Positions 42,985 through 52,457 of a stretch of 64,000 nucleotides of DNA are shown here, one piece after another. Position 1 is the first letter of the stretch, and every line of letters starts with the position of its first letter. Made by a program: the position numbers and the translations under genes. The stretch is from assembly GCF_042653205.1 (NCBI RefSeq), contig NZ_JBHSHY010000020.1, positions 1 to 64,000 on the forward strand. The letters are read 5' to 3'. The stretch is from Paenibacillus_Z sp042653205. Lineage in GTDB: Bacteria; Bacillota; Bacilli; Paenibacillales; Paenibacillaceae. Under the pieces are notes generated by a model. That model saw nothing but the letters and a program-made list of their open reading frames with translations, was not told the DNA's origin and did no database searches.

Positions 42985-45900
42985 TTATTGAATCACTTGC
43001 AGGGCGGATACGATGACCTTGACCGCTTCGGCCCGGGTCGAAATCGCATTCGGCGCGAAGTTGCCGGCGCCGCGTCCTTCGATAATGCCCTGCTGCTTCA
43101 GCTGCTCCGCGAGACTCCGCGCCCACGCCGGAATCGAAGCGGCGTCGGCGAACGTAGACGGCATGCTGTTGTCGGTCAACCCCATTGCTCTTGCGAGCAG
43201 CGTGATCATTTCCGCCCGGCTGAGCGGCTGGTTCGGACGGAACGTGCCGTCGTCGTAGCCGGAAACGAGGCCGGCTGCGAGCGCCTTGCCGACGGCGTCG
43301 GTTATCCAGGCTGGAGCGTTCGCCAGATCCTTGAATTGGCCGGTCGAGCCTGCTTCATCGTAACGCATCGCCCTGACGAGCACGGCCAGGAACTCGACCC
43401 GCGTAATCGGCTGCTCCGGCTTGAACGTGCCGTCCGGGAAGCCGTTGATCAGGCCGCCGTCGACGGCCTGCTGAATGTAGCTCTTCGCCCAGCTGCCCGC
43501 CACGTCGTTAAAGATCTGGTCGACTGGCTTGCTTGGCGCCGGCGGTTTAGGCGCATCGACCGGTTCCTCCGGCTTGCTCGGCGTCTGCGGAGGCGCCGGC
43601 GGAGGCGTCGGATTTCCGTCGTTTCCGTGTCCTGGGCCCGGAGGCTTAATCGAGACCGTGACGGTTGCCGCCGCGGACGTGCCCTTCCCGTCGCTGACTT
43701 GGTAAGTGAACGTATCCTGCGCTTCCACGGTCACGTCGGCGTTCGGTGTATAGACCGCTTTGCCGACCGAGGGATTCGCGATCTCGGCCACGCCTTTGGT
43801 TCCTTGATCGACGATCGCATACGTCAGTGGATCGCCGTCCGCGTCCGTACCCTGCAGCGTCACTTCGATGGCGACGCCCGTCGTCGTATTAACCGTGATG
43901 TTCTGCGCTGCCGGCAGATGATTGCCCGGCTTGATCGTGACGGTGACTGTCGCCGCGTTGGAGTCGGCATGGCCGTCATTGACTTTGAACGTGAAATGAT
44001 CCGTGCCCGAAACCCCGGCTTTCGGCGTGTACGTGAAGCTGCCCGTCGCCGGGTCGACGATCGAAGCGGTACCCTTCTCGCCGTTCGTAACAATCGCGAA
44101 CGTCAACGCATCGTGCTCGTCCGGATCCGCCGCGGATAACGACACGTCCTTCAGCAGGACGCCCTGATCCGTCTCGAAACTGCCGTCAGCCGCCATCGGT
44201 GCGGTATTGCCCGGCTCTTCCGCGTTGATCGTAATCGTCACGGCCGCTTCAGCCGAAGTCAGCTTGCCGTCGTTTGCCGTGAACGTGAAGCTGTCCAGAC
44301 CGGGTTCGACGCCCTCGTTCGGCACGTATGTGAACGCGCCCGTCGCCGGGTTCGTCACGGTAGCTACGCCTTTCGTGCCTTGGGTTGCGATGCCGTACGT
44401 CAGCGGATCGCCGTTCGCGTCGGTCGCGGCCAGCAAGCCGTCTACCGGATGCCCGGCCGTCGTCGAATACGTGCCAGGCTGACCGATCGGCGCCTGATTC
44501 GCCTCGACGGTGACCGTCGTATGGATCTCCAGGTTGCCGAAGGACACGGTCACGACCGCTTGTCCCGGCTTCACGGCCGTCAAGCTGTCGTTCGCTTCGA
44601 CTGCGACCGTCGCCGGATCGCTGCTGGCGAACGCCAGCTTGCCCGTCGCGGACAAGGCACGCGTCGACTTGTCGATGTATGTGCCGGTAACGTCCAGCAC
44701 GGCTGACTTGCCTTCGAGCAGCTTCGGATTCGGGTGATCGAAGCTCATGCTTTGCGGTACGTTCACGCCGTCCGTCACCCAGATCGGGTTCGAGAAGGCG
44801 AATTTGCCGCCGGCGCCTTCGAGCTCCATCCGGTAGAAGTCGCCCGGCATGGCGGCATCCTGTACCGTCTGCGTCCAGCTCGTGCCCGAGAGCGATTTAT
44901 ATTCTTGCAAAATCGCGCCATTCTTGATCAGGCGTGCGGCCGTTACGCCACCCGGAGCGGAGCCGCTTAGCGTAATTGCAGCATCGCCGCCGGCGGGATC
45001 GACCGTCACGTCGGAGCCGATCGGCTGTCCGTTCACCGTGAATTCGAGGTCAATGTCGCCGTTCGTGCCGTACAGCATACCCGATCGTATCGCCTTGTAG
45101 ACGTCTTCCTTGGACAGCTTGTCCATGTAAGCTTTGATATGCGGATCGCCGACCTTGCCCGGGTTATGGGCGTCGGAGTTGGCGAGACCGATCAAGTGCC
45201 GGCCTTGCTTATTCAGCTCGTCCCACTTGGCGAACGCTTGAGCATTGACCGTGTGCTTCGGCGGGTAAAAGCCGTTCCACACCTCGATGCCGTTGTAATT
45301 CTTGACGCTCCAATCTTCCCACTCCAGGCCGGGGTAGAACGGATGCGCGATGAAGTGCATGCCCTGGCCGTCGTTATTGGCGCGCGTCTCGTCGATATAG
45401 CCCTGCGTCGGTTGCGCCCAGTTGATCAGGCTGGAAATATCGTAGGCGAGCGAATGCCCCGTACCCGTCGTCACTTCCTGGCCGAGCAGCTCGACGAAAT
45501 CCGGGCGGTTCTCCTTCAGCACGTCATCTTTTTGCTTAATGGAGTTATGATCCGTCGCCGTGAGGAAGTCCAGCCCTTTGTTACGGGCCACGGTCGCGTT
45601 GTCGTTAATCGATCCGCTGCCGTCGCTGTAGCGGCTGTGCGTGTGGTTATCTCCCGCGTACCATCCCGGGCCGTTCACGAAGACCTGCTCGGTCTTGACG
45701 GTATACGGCGCGCCGTCCTTGTCGATGCCAACCTCCAGGTTGCCGTGTCCGCCGCTGCTCGCGTTCAGATTCCAGGACACGGACTGGCTGCCGTGCGCCG
45801 GAATATCCGGGATCGGCTGCTCGAGCGCGTCGCCCGTCGACAGGTTGGCCGGCAGCTTCAGGTTGCCGGCGAGACCCGTCACGGTCTGCTCGGAATCGTT

Positions 45901-47916
45901 CGTCACCGTCAGCGTGGCCTTGAACGCATCGCCGGTTTCCAGCGTGCTCTTGTCCGTCGCGAGATCCATGCGGATGCCCGTCTGCTCGCTGATCAGCGTG
46001 TCGTAGACGTCGTTCATCGCGGCGCTCTTGTCCACGAGACCTTCGGTGCCGACCGCGACGAGATGGCGCAGCATGCGGTATTCGCCGCCCGCGGGAATCG
46101 TGATCTGCTTCTCGCTCACCACGTAAGTGTTGTTGCCGTAGACCGTAAAGCCGCTGAAGCCGGTATCGTAAATGATGCCGTATTCCTGCCCGGACGAGCC
46201 GTATTGCGCGAACCACGGCGAAGACGGCGTGTACGTGCCCGTATCGGGCAGCTGGCCGACGCCCGGAACGTACGAGATCGTGCCCGGACCGTCGTGGTCG
46301 AGCGCGTCGCCGGCATAGGCCGTCAGGTCCTCGCCGGTCGTGTTCTTGAACACCGTTTCGGCGTCGATCCACGGTTTGCCTTGTTTAAGGGAGTAGGTCG
46401 TATCGACCTGAATGCCCGGCACTTCGGCATACGTGCCCGTCACGTTCACGGACGCCTCTTCCGCCGTGACGGTGCCGACGTCCACGCTCGTCGACGTGAC
46501 CGTCTCGACGTCCCACGGATTGTTCGCCGGCATGGTGCCCGTCCGCAAATACGGCAGGTTGATCCAGTCCAGATCGTCCGCCATGCCCTGCACGGTAAAA
46601 TCAAGGGGACGTCCGATCGAATTTTTCAGCTGCGAGTCGACGGTCGTCTTCGCGATCGCCATGGCGATTTTGGAATTCTGGAGCACGATATCGTCCATGG
46701 AACCTTCGGACATCGAGCCGAGCAGCTTGACCCCCGTTCCCGCGCTGACCGAAATCGGCGTCATCGAATAATCCATCGGATACTCGATAGTCGGATCGGA
46801 CGTGATCTCGACGGAGCTGGACTTCGCTTCGTAGCCGGCCCGCGATGCCGTGAGCGTGTACGTATTGGCCGGCAGGTACAGCTCGTACTTCCCCGCGGAA
46901 TCCGTCGTGACCGTGCCCGCTACCTGGGCGTTGATGTTTTTGGCGATCAGCGTCACGCCCGCGATGCCTTGGCCCGTCGACGCGTCCGTCATGGTGCCGC
47001 TGACCTTGCTGTAGTCCGGTACGGCCGGATCGAGCACGGAAAGCTCTTTGGCGTACGCGGAGAAATTATCGTACGCGTTGCCGCGCTCGGACGGGATTTC
47101 CGTGATGTGGTACCACGAAATCTGCTTGCTCTCGCCCGCCTTCATGCTGGCGTCGAACCAAGCGCCGAAATAAATATCGTTGCCGTGAATCCCCGTGGGC
47201 TGGCTGTCCAGCCACGCGATGGCGTGGGCCGGTTCGCCGGAAGACGTATCGGTGCCGTCATAGATATAATTCTCGCTCCATCCGGAGGTGCGCAATCCTG
47301 GCAGCCAGCCAAGACCTGGCGCGTAGGACACCTGAGCGCCCGGCACGTCGGGATCGAGCGAATAGAGGAAGTAGCCCGAGAAGTCCTTCGTGTCCGTGTT
47401 GTTCAGCGTCAGCGTCATTTTCATGACAGGGGCGTCCGGAAGCATCTCGTACTTGACCGAGCCTTTGATTTTCGTATTGCCGTCCCATTGACCCGAAGCG
47501 ACGATCGAATCGCCGGCGACGGAGATGCCGCTCAAGTCGAGCTGAGATCCCGTCTGCGCGTACTTGTCGTTCATCGTCGGGCTAATGACGAGCTCGGACC
47601 AGTCCAGCGTTTCCTTCATGTTCGCCTTCGGGTCCTTGGAGACGAAATCGACGGGCCATCCTTTCTTGAAGGAGCCCTGCGCGTTGTTCTTGCCGACTTT
47701 GTTGGAGATGATGGCGATCGCCTTGTCGTTCTGCACGTAATAGTAGGTGTCGCCCGCGGTCACGTCCTTGCCGGTCGTGCCGCCTTCGTACGTAAAGGGA
47801 GGCGCCTCGGTCGAGGTGCCCGCATTGCCCTCGATCGCCGCGTACGTTTTGCCGTACGGCAACATGCCGAACACGAGCGAGGCGGCAATCCCCGCATTGA
47901 GCCATTTTTTCCACAT
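42985..47916 (-). CDS. S-layer-anchored CehA/McbA-type PHP-domain protein, 1643 residues
   Basis: A secreted multidomain protein: signal peptide (1-26); beta-rich N-terminal region; carboxypeptidase-regulatory-like domain (about 305-390); a second beta region; PHP/CehA-McbA metallohydrolase domain (about 750-1000) with metal-binding GDNHTHSRYSDG, TATDHNS, FIAHPF and LANSDAH; Big_2-like region; three cadherin-like repeats (about 1155-1445); Pro-rich linker; and three SLH domains (about 1465-1643) that bind cell-wall polysaccharide. PHP domains of this group hydrolyse esters or phosphoesters; the substrate here is unknown. The ATG at 47916 has only a distant GGAAGG. Confidence 0.9.
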   Translation of the reverse strand: MWKKWLNAGIAASLVFGMLPYGKTYAAIEGNAGTSTEAPPFTYEGGTTGKDVTAGDTYYYVQNDKAIAIISNKVGKNNAQGSFKKGWPVDFVSKDPKANMKETLDWSELVISPTMNDKYAQTGSQLDLSGISVAGDSIVASGQWDGNTKIKGSVKYEMLPDAPVMKMTLTLNNTDTKDFSGYFLYSLDPDVPGAQVSYAPGLGWLPGLRTSGWSENYIYDGTDTSSGEPAHAIAWLDSQPTGIHGNDIYFGAWFDASMKAGESKQISWYHITEIPSERGNAYDNFSAYAKELSVLDPAVPDYSKVSGTMTDASTGQGIAGVTLIAKNINAQVAGTVTTDSAGKYELYLPANTYTLTASRAGYEAKSSSVEITSDPTIEYPMDYSMTPISVSAGTGVKLLGSMSEGSMDDIVLQNSKIAMAIAKTTVDSQLKNSIGRPLDFTVQGMADDLDWINLPYLRTGTMPANNPWDVETVTSTSVDVGTVTAEEASVNVTGTYAEVPGIQVDTTYSLKQGKPWIDAETVFKNTTGEDLTAYAGDALDHDGPGTISYVPGVGQLPDTGTYTPSSPWFAQYGSSGQEYGIIYDTGFSGFTVYGNNTYVVSEKQITIPAGGEYRMLRHLVAVGTEGLVDKSAAMNDVYDTLISEQTGIRMDLATDKSTLETGDAFKATLTVTNDSEQTVTGLAGNLKLPANLSTGDALEQPIPDIPAHGSQSVSWNLNASSGGHGNLEVGIDKDGAPYTVKTEQVFVNGPGWYAGDNHTHSRYSDGSGSINDNATVARNKGLDFLTATDHNSIKQKDDVLKENRPDFVELLGQEVTTGTGHSLAYDISSLINWAQPTQGYIDETRANNDGQGMHFIAHPFYPGLEWEDWSVKNYNGIEVWNGFYPPKHTVNAQAFAKWDELNKQGRHLIGLANSDAHNPGKVGDPHIKAYMDKLSKEDVYKAIRSGMLYGTNGDIDLEFTVNGQPIGSDVTVDPAGGDAAITLSGSAPGGVTAARLIKNGAILQEYKSLSGTSWTQTVQDAAMPGDFYRMELEGAGGKFAFSNPIWVTDGVNVPQSMSFDHPNPKLLEGKSAVLDVTGTYIDKSTRALSATGKLAFASSDPATVAVEANDSLTAVKPGQAVVTVSFGNLEIHTTVTVEANQAPIGQPGTYSTTAGHPVDGLLAATDANGDPLTYGIATQGTKGVATVTNPATGAFTYVPNEGVEPGLDSFTFTANDGKLTSAEAAVTITINAEEPGNTAPMAADGSFETDQGVLLKDVSLSAADPDEHDALTFAIVTNGEKGTASIVDPATGSFTYTPKAGVSGTDHFTFKVNDGHADSNAATVTVTIKPGNHLPAAQNITVNTTTGVAIEVTLQGTDADGDPLTYAIVDQGTKGVAEIANPSVGKAVYTPNADVTVEAQDTFTYQVSDGKGTSAAATVTVSIKPPGPGHGNDGNPTPPPAPPQTPSKPEEPVDAPKPPAPSKPVDQIFNDVAGSWAKSYIQQAVDGGLINGFPDGTFKPEQPITRVEFLAVLVRAMRYDEAGSTGQFKDLANAPAWITDAVGKALAAGLVSGYDDGTFRPNQPLSRAEMITLLARAMGLTDNSMPSTFADAASIPAWARSLAEQLKQQGIIEGRGAGNFAPNAISTRAEAVKVIVSALQVIQ

Positions 47917-48182
47917 AAGGTCGAATGATCTTCCTTCCGTCGTATGGTACTATCGCAATTCCATGCTTCCCTGACCTGTTTCCCCTCTCGTCGCTTCTCC
48001 TTTCTTGGATAAAAACGACATCATTCTACTGGCGGTTTGTTAGCCGGATGTTCGGAGAACACGAAGAAATTGTTTAGGAAGTAAGACGATATATGGATAA
48101 TAATTCCTAACAAGGGAAAAGCCCGATTACGGAGCGGGGATTAGATGAATGCCCGGCATGAAAGTGCATAAGAAGAATATGT
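47917..48182 (-). promoter_or_regulatory. long leader/promoter region of the SLH-PHP gene
   Basis: This 266-base stretch is visibly more AT-rich than its surroundings. It holds no convincing gene. On the minus strand GTTAGGAA and TTCCTAAAC flank an AT-rich core (48075-48113), a possible promoter or regulator site. A purine-rich AAAGGAGAAG lies about 85 bases before the ATG with no start codon at a suitable distance. I could not match a known riboswitch. Confidence 0.4.
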
Positions 48183-48214
48183 AAAAAGACCGCCGCTATA
48201 GGGCAGCGGCGGTC
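48183..48214 (-). terminator. isolated terminator-like hairpin
   Basis: GACCGCCGCT (48188-48197) and AGCGGCGGTC (48205-48214) form a 10-pair stem. TTTTTAC follows on the minus strand. No minus-strand gene ends just upstream of it, so it may mark the end of a lost gene or insulate the SLH gene. Confidence 0.65.
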
Positions 48215-48457
48215 GAATCTATGGCAGGCCGATCACGAATGAATACCGATTGGCAAAAATCCGATCTGCGAGCGGTTCTGCCGTCTCATAATAGCACGCG
48301 CGGTCAAACGAGGCCTCCCGCGAGGCGCTTCAGGCTGCCGAGCGTTCGGCCGTTCGTTCATCCACCAGCAGCCGCGCGCTCACGGCTCCTGCTGTGCTAC
48401 AATGTCGGTACAAGCTCATAAGCTCTTGTGACGACCAAACGGACCGGAGGTGAACGC
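48215..48457. other. intergenic stretch before the P-loop kinase gene
   Basis: No supportable gene is visible on either strand. TACAAT at 48399 could be a -10 for the plus-strand kinase gene, but no convincing -35 accompanies it. Confidence 0.4.
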
Positions 48458-49048
48458 ATGCGCAAGCTGCTCTTTTTCGTCGGCCCGGCCGGCGCGGGGA
48501 AAACAACGCTGGCCGAAGCGTGGGTACGCAAGCACGGCGGCGCGTTCCTCGACATGGACACGCTGCTGCGGCCGGCGGCGGAAGCGCTCATGACGCTCGC
48601 CGGCAAGGACCCGGAGGACCGGGATTCGCCGTTCTACAAGGCGCACTGCCGCGATTTGGGCTACCGAATCACGATGGACGCCGCGCTGCAGCAGCTGGCG
48701 CTCGGCCTGGACGCCGTCGTGATCGGCCCGTTCACGAAGGAGACGGCGGATCCGGCATGGCTGGACCGCGAGCTCGCCCGCATCGGCGCGACCACCGGCG
48801 ACGCGAACGTCAAGGTCGTCTCCGTCTTCCTGCCGGGAGACGACGATTACCGCGCGCGCATCGAGGCCAGAGACTCCTCGCTCGACGCGTGGAAGCTCGG
48901 CCATTGGGACGCGTTCCGGTCCTCGCTGCGCCGCAGGACGATCTCCTGGACGCTTCCGCCGGGCTCCGTCCTCGGCTTCGACAATTCGGGGCCGCTCACG
49001 GACGCGAAGCTGGCCGAGCTCGAGCGGTTCGTGCTCGGCGGCACCTGA
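48458..49048 (+). CDS. P-loop kinase-like protein (AAA_33 type)
   Basis: A 196-residue protein with Walker A GPAGAGKTT (residues 8-16), a DMDTLLRP acidic segment and several basic residues that could form a lid (RSSLRRRTI). It resembles small ATP-dependent kinases of the zeta-toxin/gluconokinase fold; the substrate is unknown. The ATG at 48458 follows GGAGGTGAACGC. It is monocistronic, with a strong terminator directly after. Confidence 0.82.
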   Translation: MRKLLFFVGPAGAGKTTLAEAWVRKHGGAFLDMDTLLRPAAEALMTLAGKDPEDRDSPFYKAHCRDLGYRITMDAALQQLALGLDAVVIGPFTKETADPAWLDRELARIGATTGDANVKVVSVFLPGDDDYRARIEARDSSLDAWKLGHWDAFRSSLRRRTISWTLPPGSVLGFDNSGPLTDAKLAELERFVLGGT

Positions 49049-49066
49049 CGCGCGCGCCAATAGAAC

Positions 49067-49114
49067 GACAAGGACCGGAGGGCAATCGCCTGCTCCGGTC
49101 CTTGTCGTCCTTGC
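49067..49114 (+). terminator. terminator of the P-loop kinase gene
   Basis: GACAAGGACCGGAG (49067-49080) and CTCCGGTCCTTGTC (49093-49106) form a perfect 14-pair stem. GTCCTTG follows; the T-tract is short. Confidence 0.75.
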
Positions 49115-49231
49115 GCCGCCAAGCGGCCGCGTGCGTGCGAAGCCGCCGCGGGCGCGCTCATGCGCGCCGCTGCCGCCGGCATGCCGGTGAAGCGCCTCGC
49201 CCATGCGGAGGAGGGCTTCCCAGGAGGCGCC

Positions 49232-49420
49232 TTACGCCAGGATCAGCCCGGCGTTTTCGAACGGCCGTTTGTCCTCGCCGTCTTCCTCGGCGGCGGCCGC
49301 CGGCTCCGAGCAGATCCCCGCGTGCACGAGCATCCAATCCCGGTACACGAAGCCGGACTCCATGGTCATCCCGGGAACGGTCTGCTCGTGAAGACGCCTG
49401 CACTTCAAACAAAAATACAT
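49232..49420 (-). CDS. small hypothetical Cys-containing protein
   Basis: A 62-residue acidic protein starting MYFCLKCRRLH, with a CxxC pair followed by His that could hold a metal. The remainder (GFVYRDWMLVHAGICSEP) has one more Cys, then an acidic tail. It is accepted because AGAGGAG lies 5 bases before the ATG and it sits on the same strand 155 bases after the GH88 gene. No family recognised. Confidence 0.5.
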   Translation of the reverse strand: MYFCLKCRRLHEQTVPGMTMESGFVYRDWMLVHAGICSEPAAAAEEDGEDKRPFENAGLILA

Positions 49421-49574
49421 GCTCGCTCCTCTCCCTCGTAAACTCGTCGTCCCGCCCGTTCGCGGCCTTCCCGCACGCTATCTACACAACAATCGCGTCT
49501 TGGAAGCGCATGAACCTGCGGGGGACCCCCTCGTGCAACCCGTCCGTCGCGAACAACGCGAAGGCGAAGCTCCG

Positions 49575-50702
49575 CTACTCCCAGGCGATAACAGCCGCGC
49601 CTCTCAAGCGCGCAAGCCCCTCTATAAAGAAATAGTCGCCATAGACGAGCGGCACGTCGACGTGTTTACGCTCGGGATAATGGCTGGTACCGCCGCGGAT
49701 CAGCCCTTCCTCCCCGTCGTCGTCCCAAGCGCCGTAGCTGCGGTACAACGACTCCAAGATTCGGACGCCCGCCGCCCGGTAAGGCGCGCCGTGGGCTGGC
49801 TCGCAATCCGCCAGCAGCAGCAGGCCGCAGGCCGCGCAGGCGCCGGCGGACGTATCGCGGAACCGCTCGACGCCGTCCGGCAGGCGGAAGTCCCAGTGCG
49901 GCACGTGATCCGCCGGCAGATGGGCGACGAAGAAATGCGCCACGCGCTTCGCCCCGTCCAAATACGCGGTCCGGCCGGTGTGGCGATAGGCGAGCGCCAA
50001 GCCGTAGAGCGCCCACGCGGTGCCGCGGGACCAGGCGGATTCCGGCGCAAAGCCTTGACCGCCGATCCGCTCGAGCCGCTCGCCCGTCTCGGGATCGAAC
50101 CGGACGATATGGTAGACGGAGCCGTCCGGGCGGACGAATTCCCGCAGCACCGTGTCCAGGTGCGCCTCGGCCACGTGCCGGAAACGGGGGTCGCCCGTCT
50201 CGGCGGACGCCCAGAACAGCAGCGGCATGTTCATCGCGCAATCGATGATCGCGAGGCCCGCGTTGTCGTCGTTCGCCCGCCATGGGTTCCAGGCGCGGAT
50301 ATAGTTCCCCTTCAGGTTGAACCGCCCGGCCAGCTGGCCGGCGGCGAGCAGCGCGCGGTTTCTCGAATCCTCGGCGCCGTACCGCTTGTACCGCGCGACG
50401 CTCGTCAGCGCCCATATGAAGCCCATGTCGTGATCGAGCTCATCGTAGCGGTCCAGCACGGCGTCGAGTCCTCCCTCGCAAGCCTCGGCCAGCTGCCGGA
50501 ACGACGCTTCGCCGCTGCCGTCGTGCAGCAGCCAGAGCAGCCCCGGCCAGAAGCCGGCGGTCCACCAGTCCGGCGCCTCCAGCGTGTAGCGGCCGTTCAC
50601 GCTCGCGTGCGGATACCCGCTGCCGATCCGTCCGCTCGTCCGCTTCACCTTGTCCACCGTCCGCGCCCAAGCTTCCTCGATCCAATCGGTCGTCAAACTC
50701 AT
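49575..50702 (-). CDS. glycoside hydrolase family 88 unsaturated glucuronyl hydrolase
   Basis: A 375-residue (alpha/alpha)6-barrel enzyme. It releases 4,5-unsaturated uronic acid from oligosaccharides made by polysaccharide lyases, by hydrating the double bond. Catalytic Asp candidates are near residue 88 (LDHDMGFIW) and near 152 (IIDCAMNMPLLFWAS), matching the two Asp of characterised members. The ATG at 50702 overlaps the previous gene's stop as ATGA and follows GGGAGG. As the end of a polysaccharide operon it implies a lyase step upstream. No signal peptide, so it is cytoplasmic. Confidence 0.92.
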   Translation of the reverse strand: MSLTTDWIEEAWARTVDKVKRTSGRIGSGYPHASVNGRYTLEAPDWWTAGFWPGLLWLLHDGSGEASFRQLAEACEGGLDAVLDRYDELDHDMGFIWALTSVARYKRYGAEDSRNRALLAAGQLAGRFNLKGNYIRAWNPWRANDDNAGLAIIDCAMNMPLLFWASAETGDPRFRHVAEAHLDTVLREFVRPDGSVYHIVRFDPETGERLERIGGQGFAPESAWSRGTAWALYGLALAYRHTGRTAYLDGAKRVAHFFVAHLPADHVPHWDFRLPDGVERFRDTSAGACAACGLLLLADCEPAHGAPYRAAGVRILESLYRSYGAWDDDGEEGLIRGGTSHYPERKHVDVPLVYGDYFFIEGLARLRGAAVIAWE

Positions 50703-52369
50703 CGCCAAACGCCTCCCTTTGATTTTAATTCCGCCGTTTCGCTTGCCGGCGTCCCGTTCGCGCCGGTCCACTCCAGCCGCAGCGGCTGCCCCTGCCGGGT
50801 CACGTAATCGATGCGGAGCGTCTCGCCGTCACTGAACGCGGGCGGCCGCTGCTTCCGGCCGGCGGCCAGCGCTTCGACGCTGTCGATGCCCATGCAGTCC
50901 GCGTCCTCCGCCGACATGGCCTCCACCACGGCGCCGTGCCGCCGGCCGGCGCAGACGACCGTCATCCGGTCGCGTTCCTCGCGCAGCGCGAACGGCTGCA
51001 TCAGATAAACCGTCAAATACACGTCGTTCACGAGCGCATGCAGGGCGTTGCCCGCGGCGATCCATTCGCCTTTCGGCAGCACGCCGACGATCCGCCCGTC
51101 CTCCGTCTCCGGAATGTCGTACAGCGCCATGACGATGTTCTTGTGAAACAGCACCTGCTCATGGCCGCTGCGGTGGCGGGGGTCGCCTTCCGCGTAGCCC
51201 CGGCCGGGATGGAAGAAGTACGCCTTGTTGACGCTGCCGGAAGCCATCAGCGGCAGCGTGACGTCCCAGCGGTGCTGCTCGTTGTCGAATTCCTCGCACC
51301 GCTCCAGCAGGCCGCCCGCGGCGAACCGCGCCGTGAGGTACGTGTACGCGTGCAGCATCTTCTCTTCGCCGCCGTATTCCCGCGCGATCCGCTTGCGCAC
51401 CTCGGCCGGCTTCCGGCGGTCGAGCGCCGTGCGGCGCGCCTCCTCGGGCGCTTCGTAGAACAGCAGGCCGGCGTACTCCGTGCGCGGCAGCGCATCCGGC
51501 AGCGGAAAATCGCCGAACTGCGCGTAATCGAACAGGACGTTGCCGTCCTTCGGCAGATCGTGCCCCAGCGCGCGGGCATGCGGGGCGGCCCAGGCGCCCT
51601 TCAAATAATAGAGCGCCCGCTCGTGCCATAGCCAATCGAGCAGCCCGCGCAGGTCGGCCCGCTCCTCTTCGTCCTCGCGCCCGCCGTCGTCCCCCGCAAG
51701 CGCAAGCGCGCATGTGAACGCTTGCACCCAATGCCAGAACCACGGCAGCGCCCCGTATTCGGCCATCCCCCGCTCGCGGACATGCGCCAGCGTCCGCTTC
51801 AGGCTGCGCCGTCCGTCCGCGTGCAGCGCTTCGTCCGCGAACAGGCGGCCGAAGATCAGCTTGAGCGCCGTGTATTTGGCCTCGTGGTGGTTGAAATCCC
51901 GCAGCGGCTTGTCGTAGAAGCGGCTCCGGTACGCGTGCGTCAGCGCGTCGCGGAACGCCGCGCGCAGCCCTGCCGGCAGCGCGGCGTCATACCGGGCGGC
52001 GAAATACGCCATCAGGCCGGCCATCAATTCCGCCGGCAGCGGGCTCGGCCGCGCCTCCCGCGGCGCCGGGCCCAGGCCGAGCGGCCAATGGCCGTACAGC
52101 TCGGCGGTGGGGTCGGCGTTTTGCAGCGCCAGCACCTCGCCGAGCACGCGGACCGCCGCGGCAGCCGCTTCGCCGCGGTCGAACGGCAGGTCCATCTCGT
52201 GGTCGGCCGCCGCCGCGAACAAATACGAGGCGTAATAGAAATTGTCGCGGATATCGCCGTGAAACCATAAGCCGCTTGGAAGCTCCGGCAGCTCGAAAGC
52301 CCGGACGGCCGCCTTCCGCACGATTTCGCGCTGGCGCACTTCGTGGGCCGGCAGCATGTTCGTCGTCAT
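50699..52369 (-). CDS. uncharacterised helical-barrel protein of a polysaccharide operon
   Basis: A 556-residue cytoplasmic protein that I cannot assign to a family. The first 400 residues are helical and Trp/His/Tyr-rich (GLWFHGDIRDNFYYASYLFAA, DFNHHEAKYTALKLIF, WFWHWVQAF, HAYTYLTARF), like toroid lyases and GH-C barrels. The rest is beta-rich (HRSGHEQVLFHKNIVMALYD, LPKGEWIA), like the beta-sandwich of polysaccharide lyases. It sits between heparinase II/III and GH88 genes, overlapping the latter by 4 bases. The ATG at 52369 follows GGAGGAGG. A polysaccharide lyase or hydrolase is the best guess. Confidence 0.75.
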   Translation of the reverse strand: MTTNMLPAHEVRQREIVRKAAVRAFELPELPSGLWFHGDIRDNFYYASYLFAAAADHEMDLPFDRGEAAAAAVRVLGEVLALQNADPTAELYGHWPLGLGPAPREARPSPLPAELMAGLMAYFAARYDAALPAGLRAAFRDALTHAYRSRFYDKPLRDFNHHEAKYTALKLIFGRLFADEALHADGRRSLKRTLAHVRERGMAEYGALPWFWHWVQAFTCALALAGDDGGREDEEERADLRGLLDWLWHERALYYLKGAWAAPHARALGHDLPKDGNVLFDYAQFGDFPLPDALPRTEYAGLLFYEAPEEARRTALDRRKPAEVRKRIAREYGGEEKMLHAYTYLTARFAAGGLLERCEEFDNEQHRWDVTLPLMASGSVNKAYFFHPGRGYAEGDPRHRSGHEQVLFHKNIVMALYDIPETEDGRIVGVLPKGEWIAAGNALHALVNDVYLTVYLMQPFALREERDRMTVVCAGRRHGAVVEAMSAEDADCMGIDSVEALAAGRKQRPPAFSDGETLRIDYVTRQGQPLRLEWTGANGTPASETAELKSKGGVWR

Positions 52370-52457
52370 GTCCAATTCCTCCTCCGCAAGAATCGATCTC
52401 GAACCGTATGCCTCGAAGCGTCGTCCCGGCGCGGGAAGCCGCGCGCGGCCGCACGCC

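Noticed and set aside
45139..47928. 929-residue open frame on the plus strand
   Set aside because: It lies antisense inside the SLH-PHP gene. Its product is Arg/His/Val-rich with no domain, as expected for a shadow frame of a GC-rich gene.
47917..48182. Possible riboswitch ahead of the SLH-PHP gene
   Set aside because: The leader is long and AT-rich, but I could not match a conserved aptamer or a terminator/anti-terminator pair to any known class.
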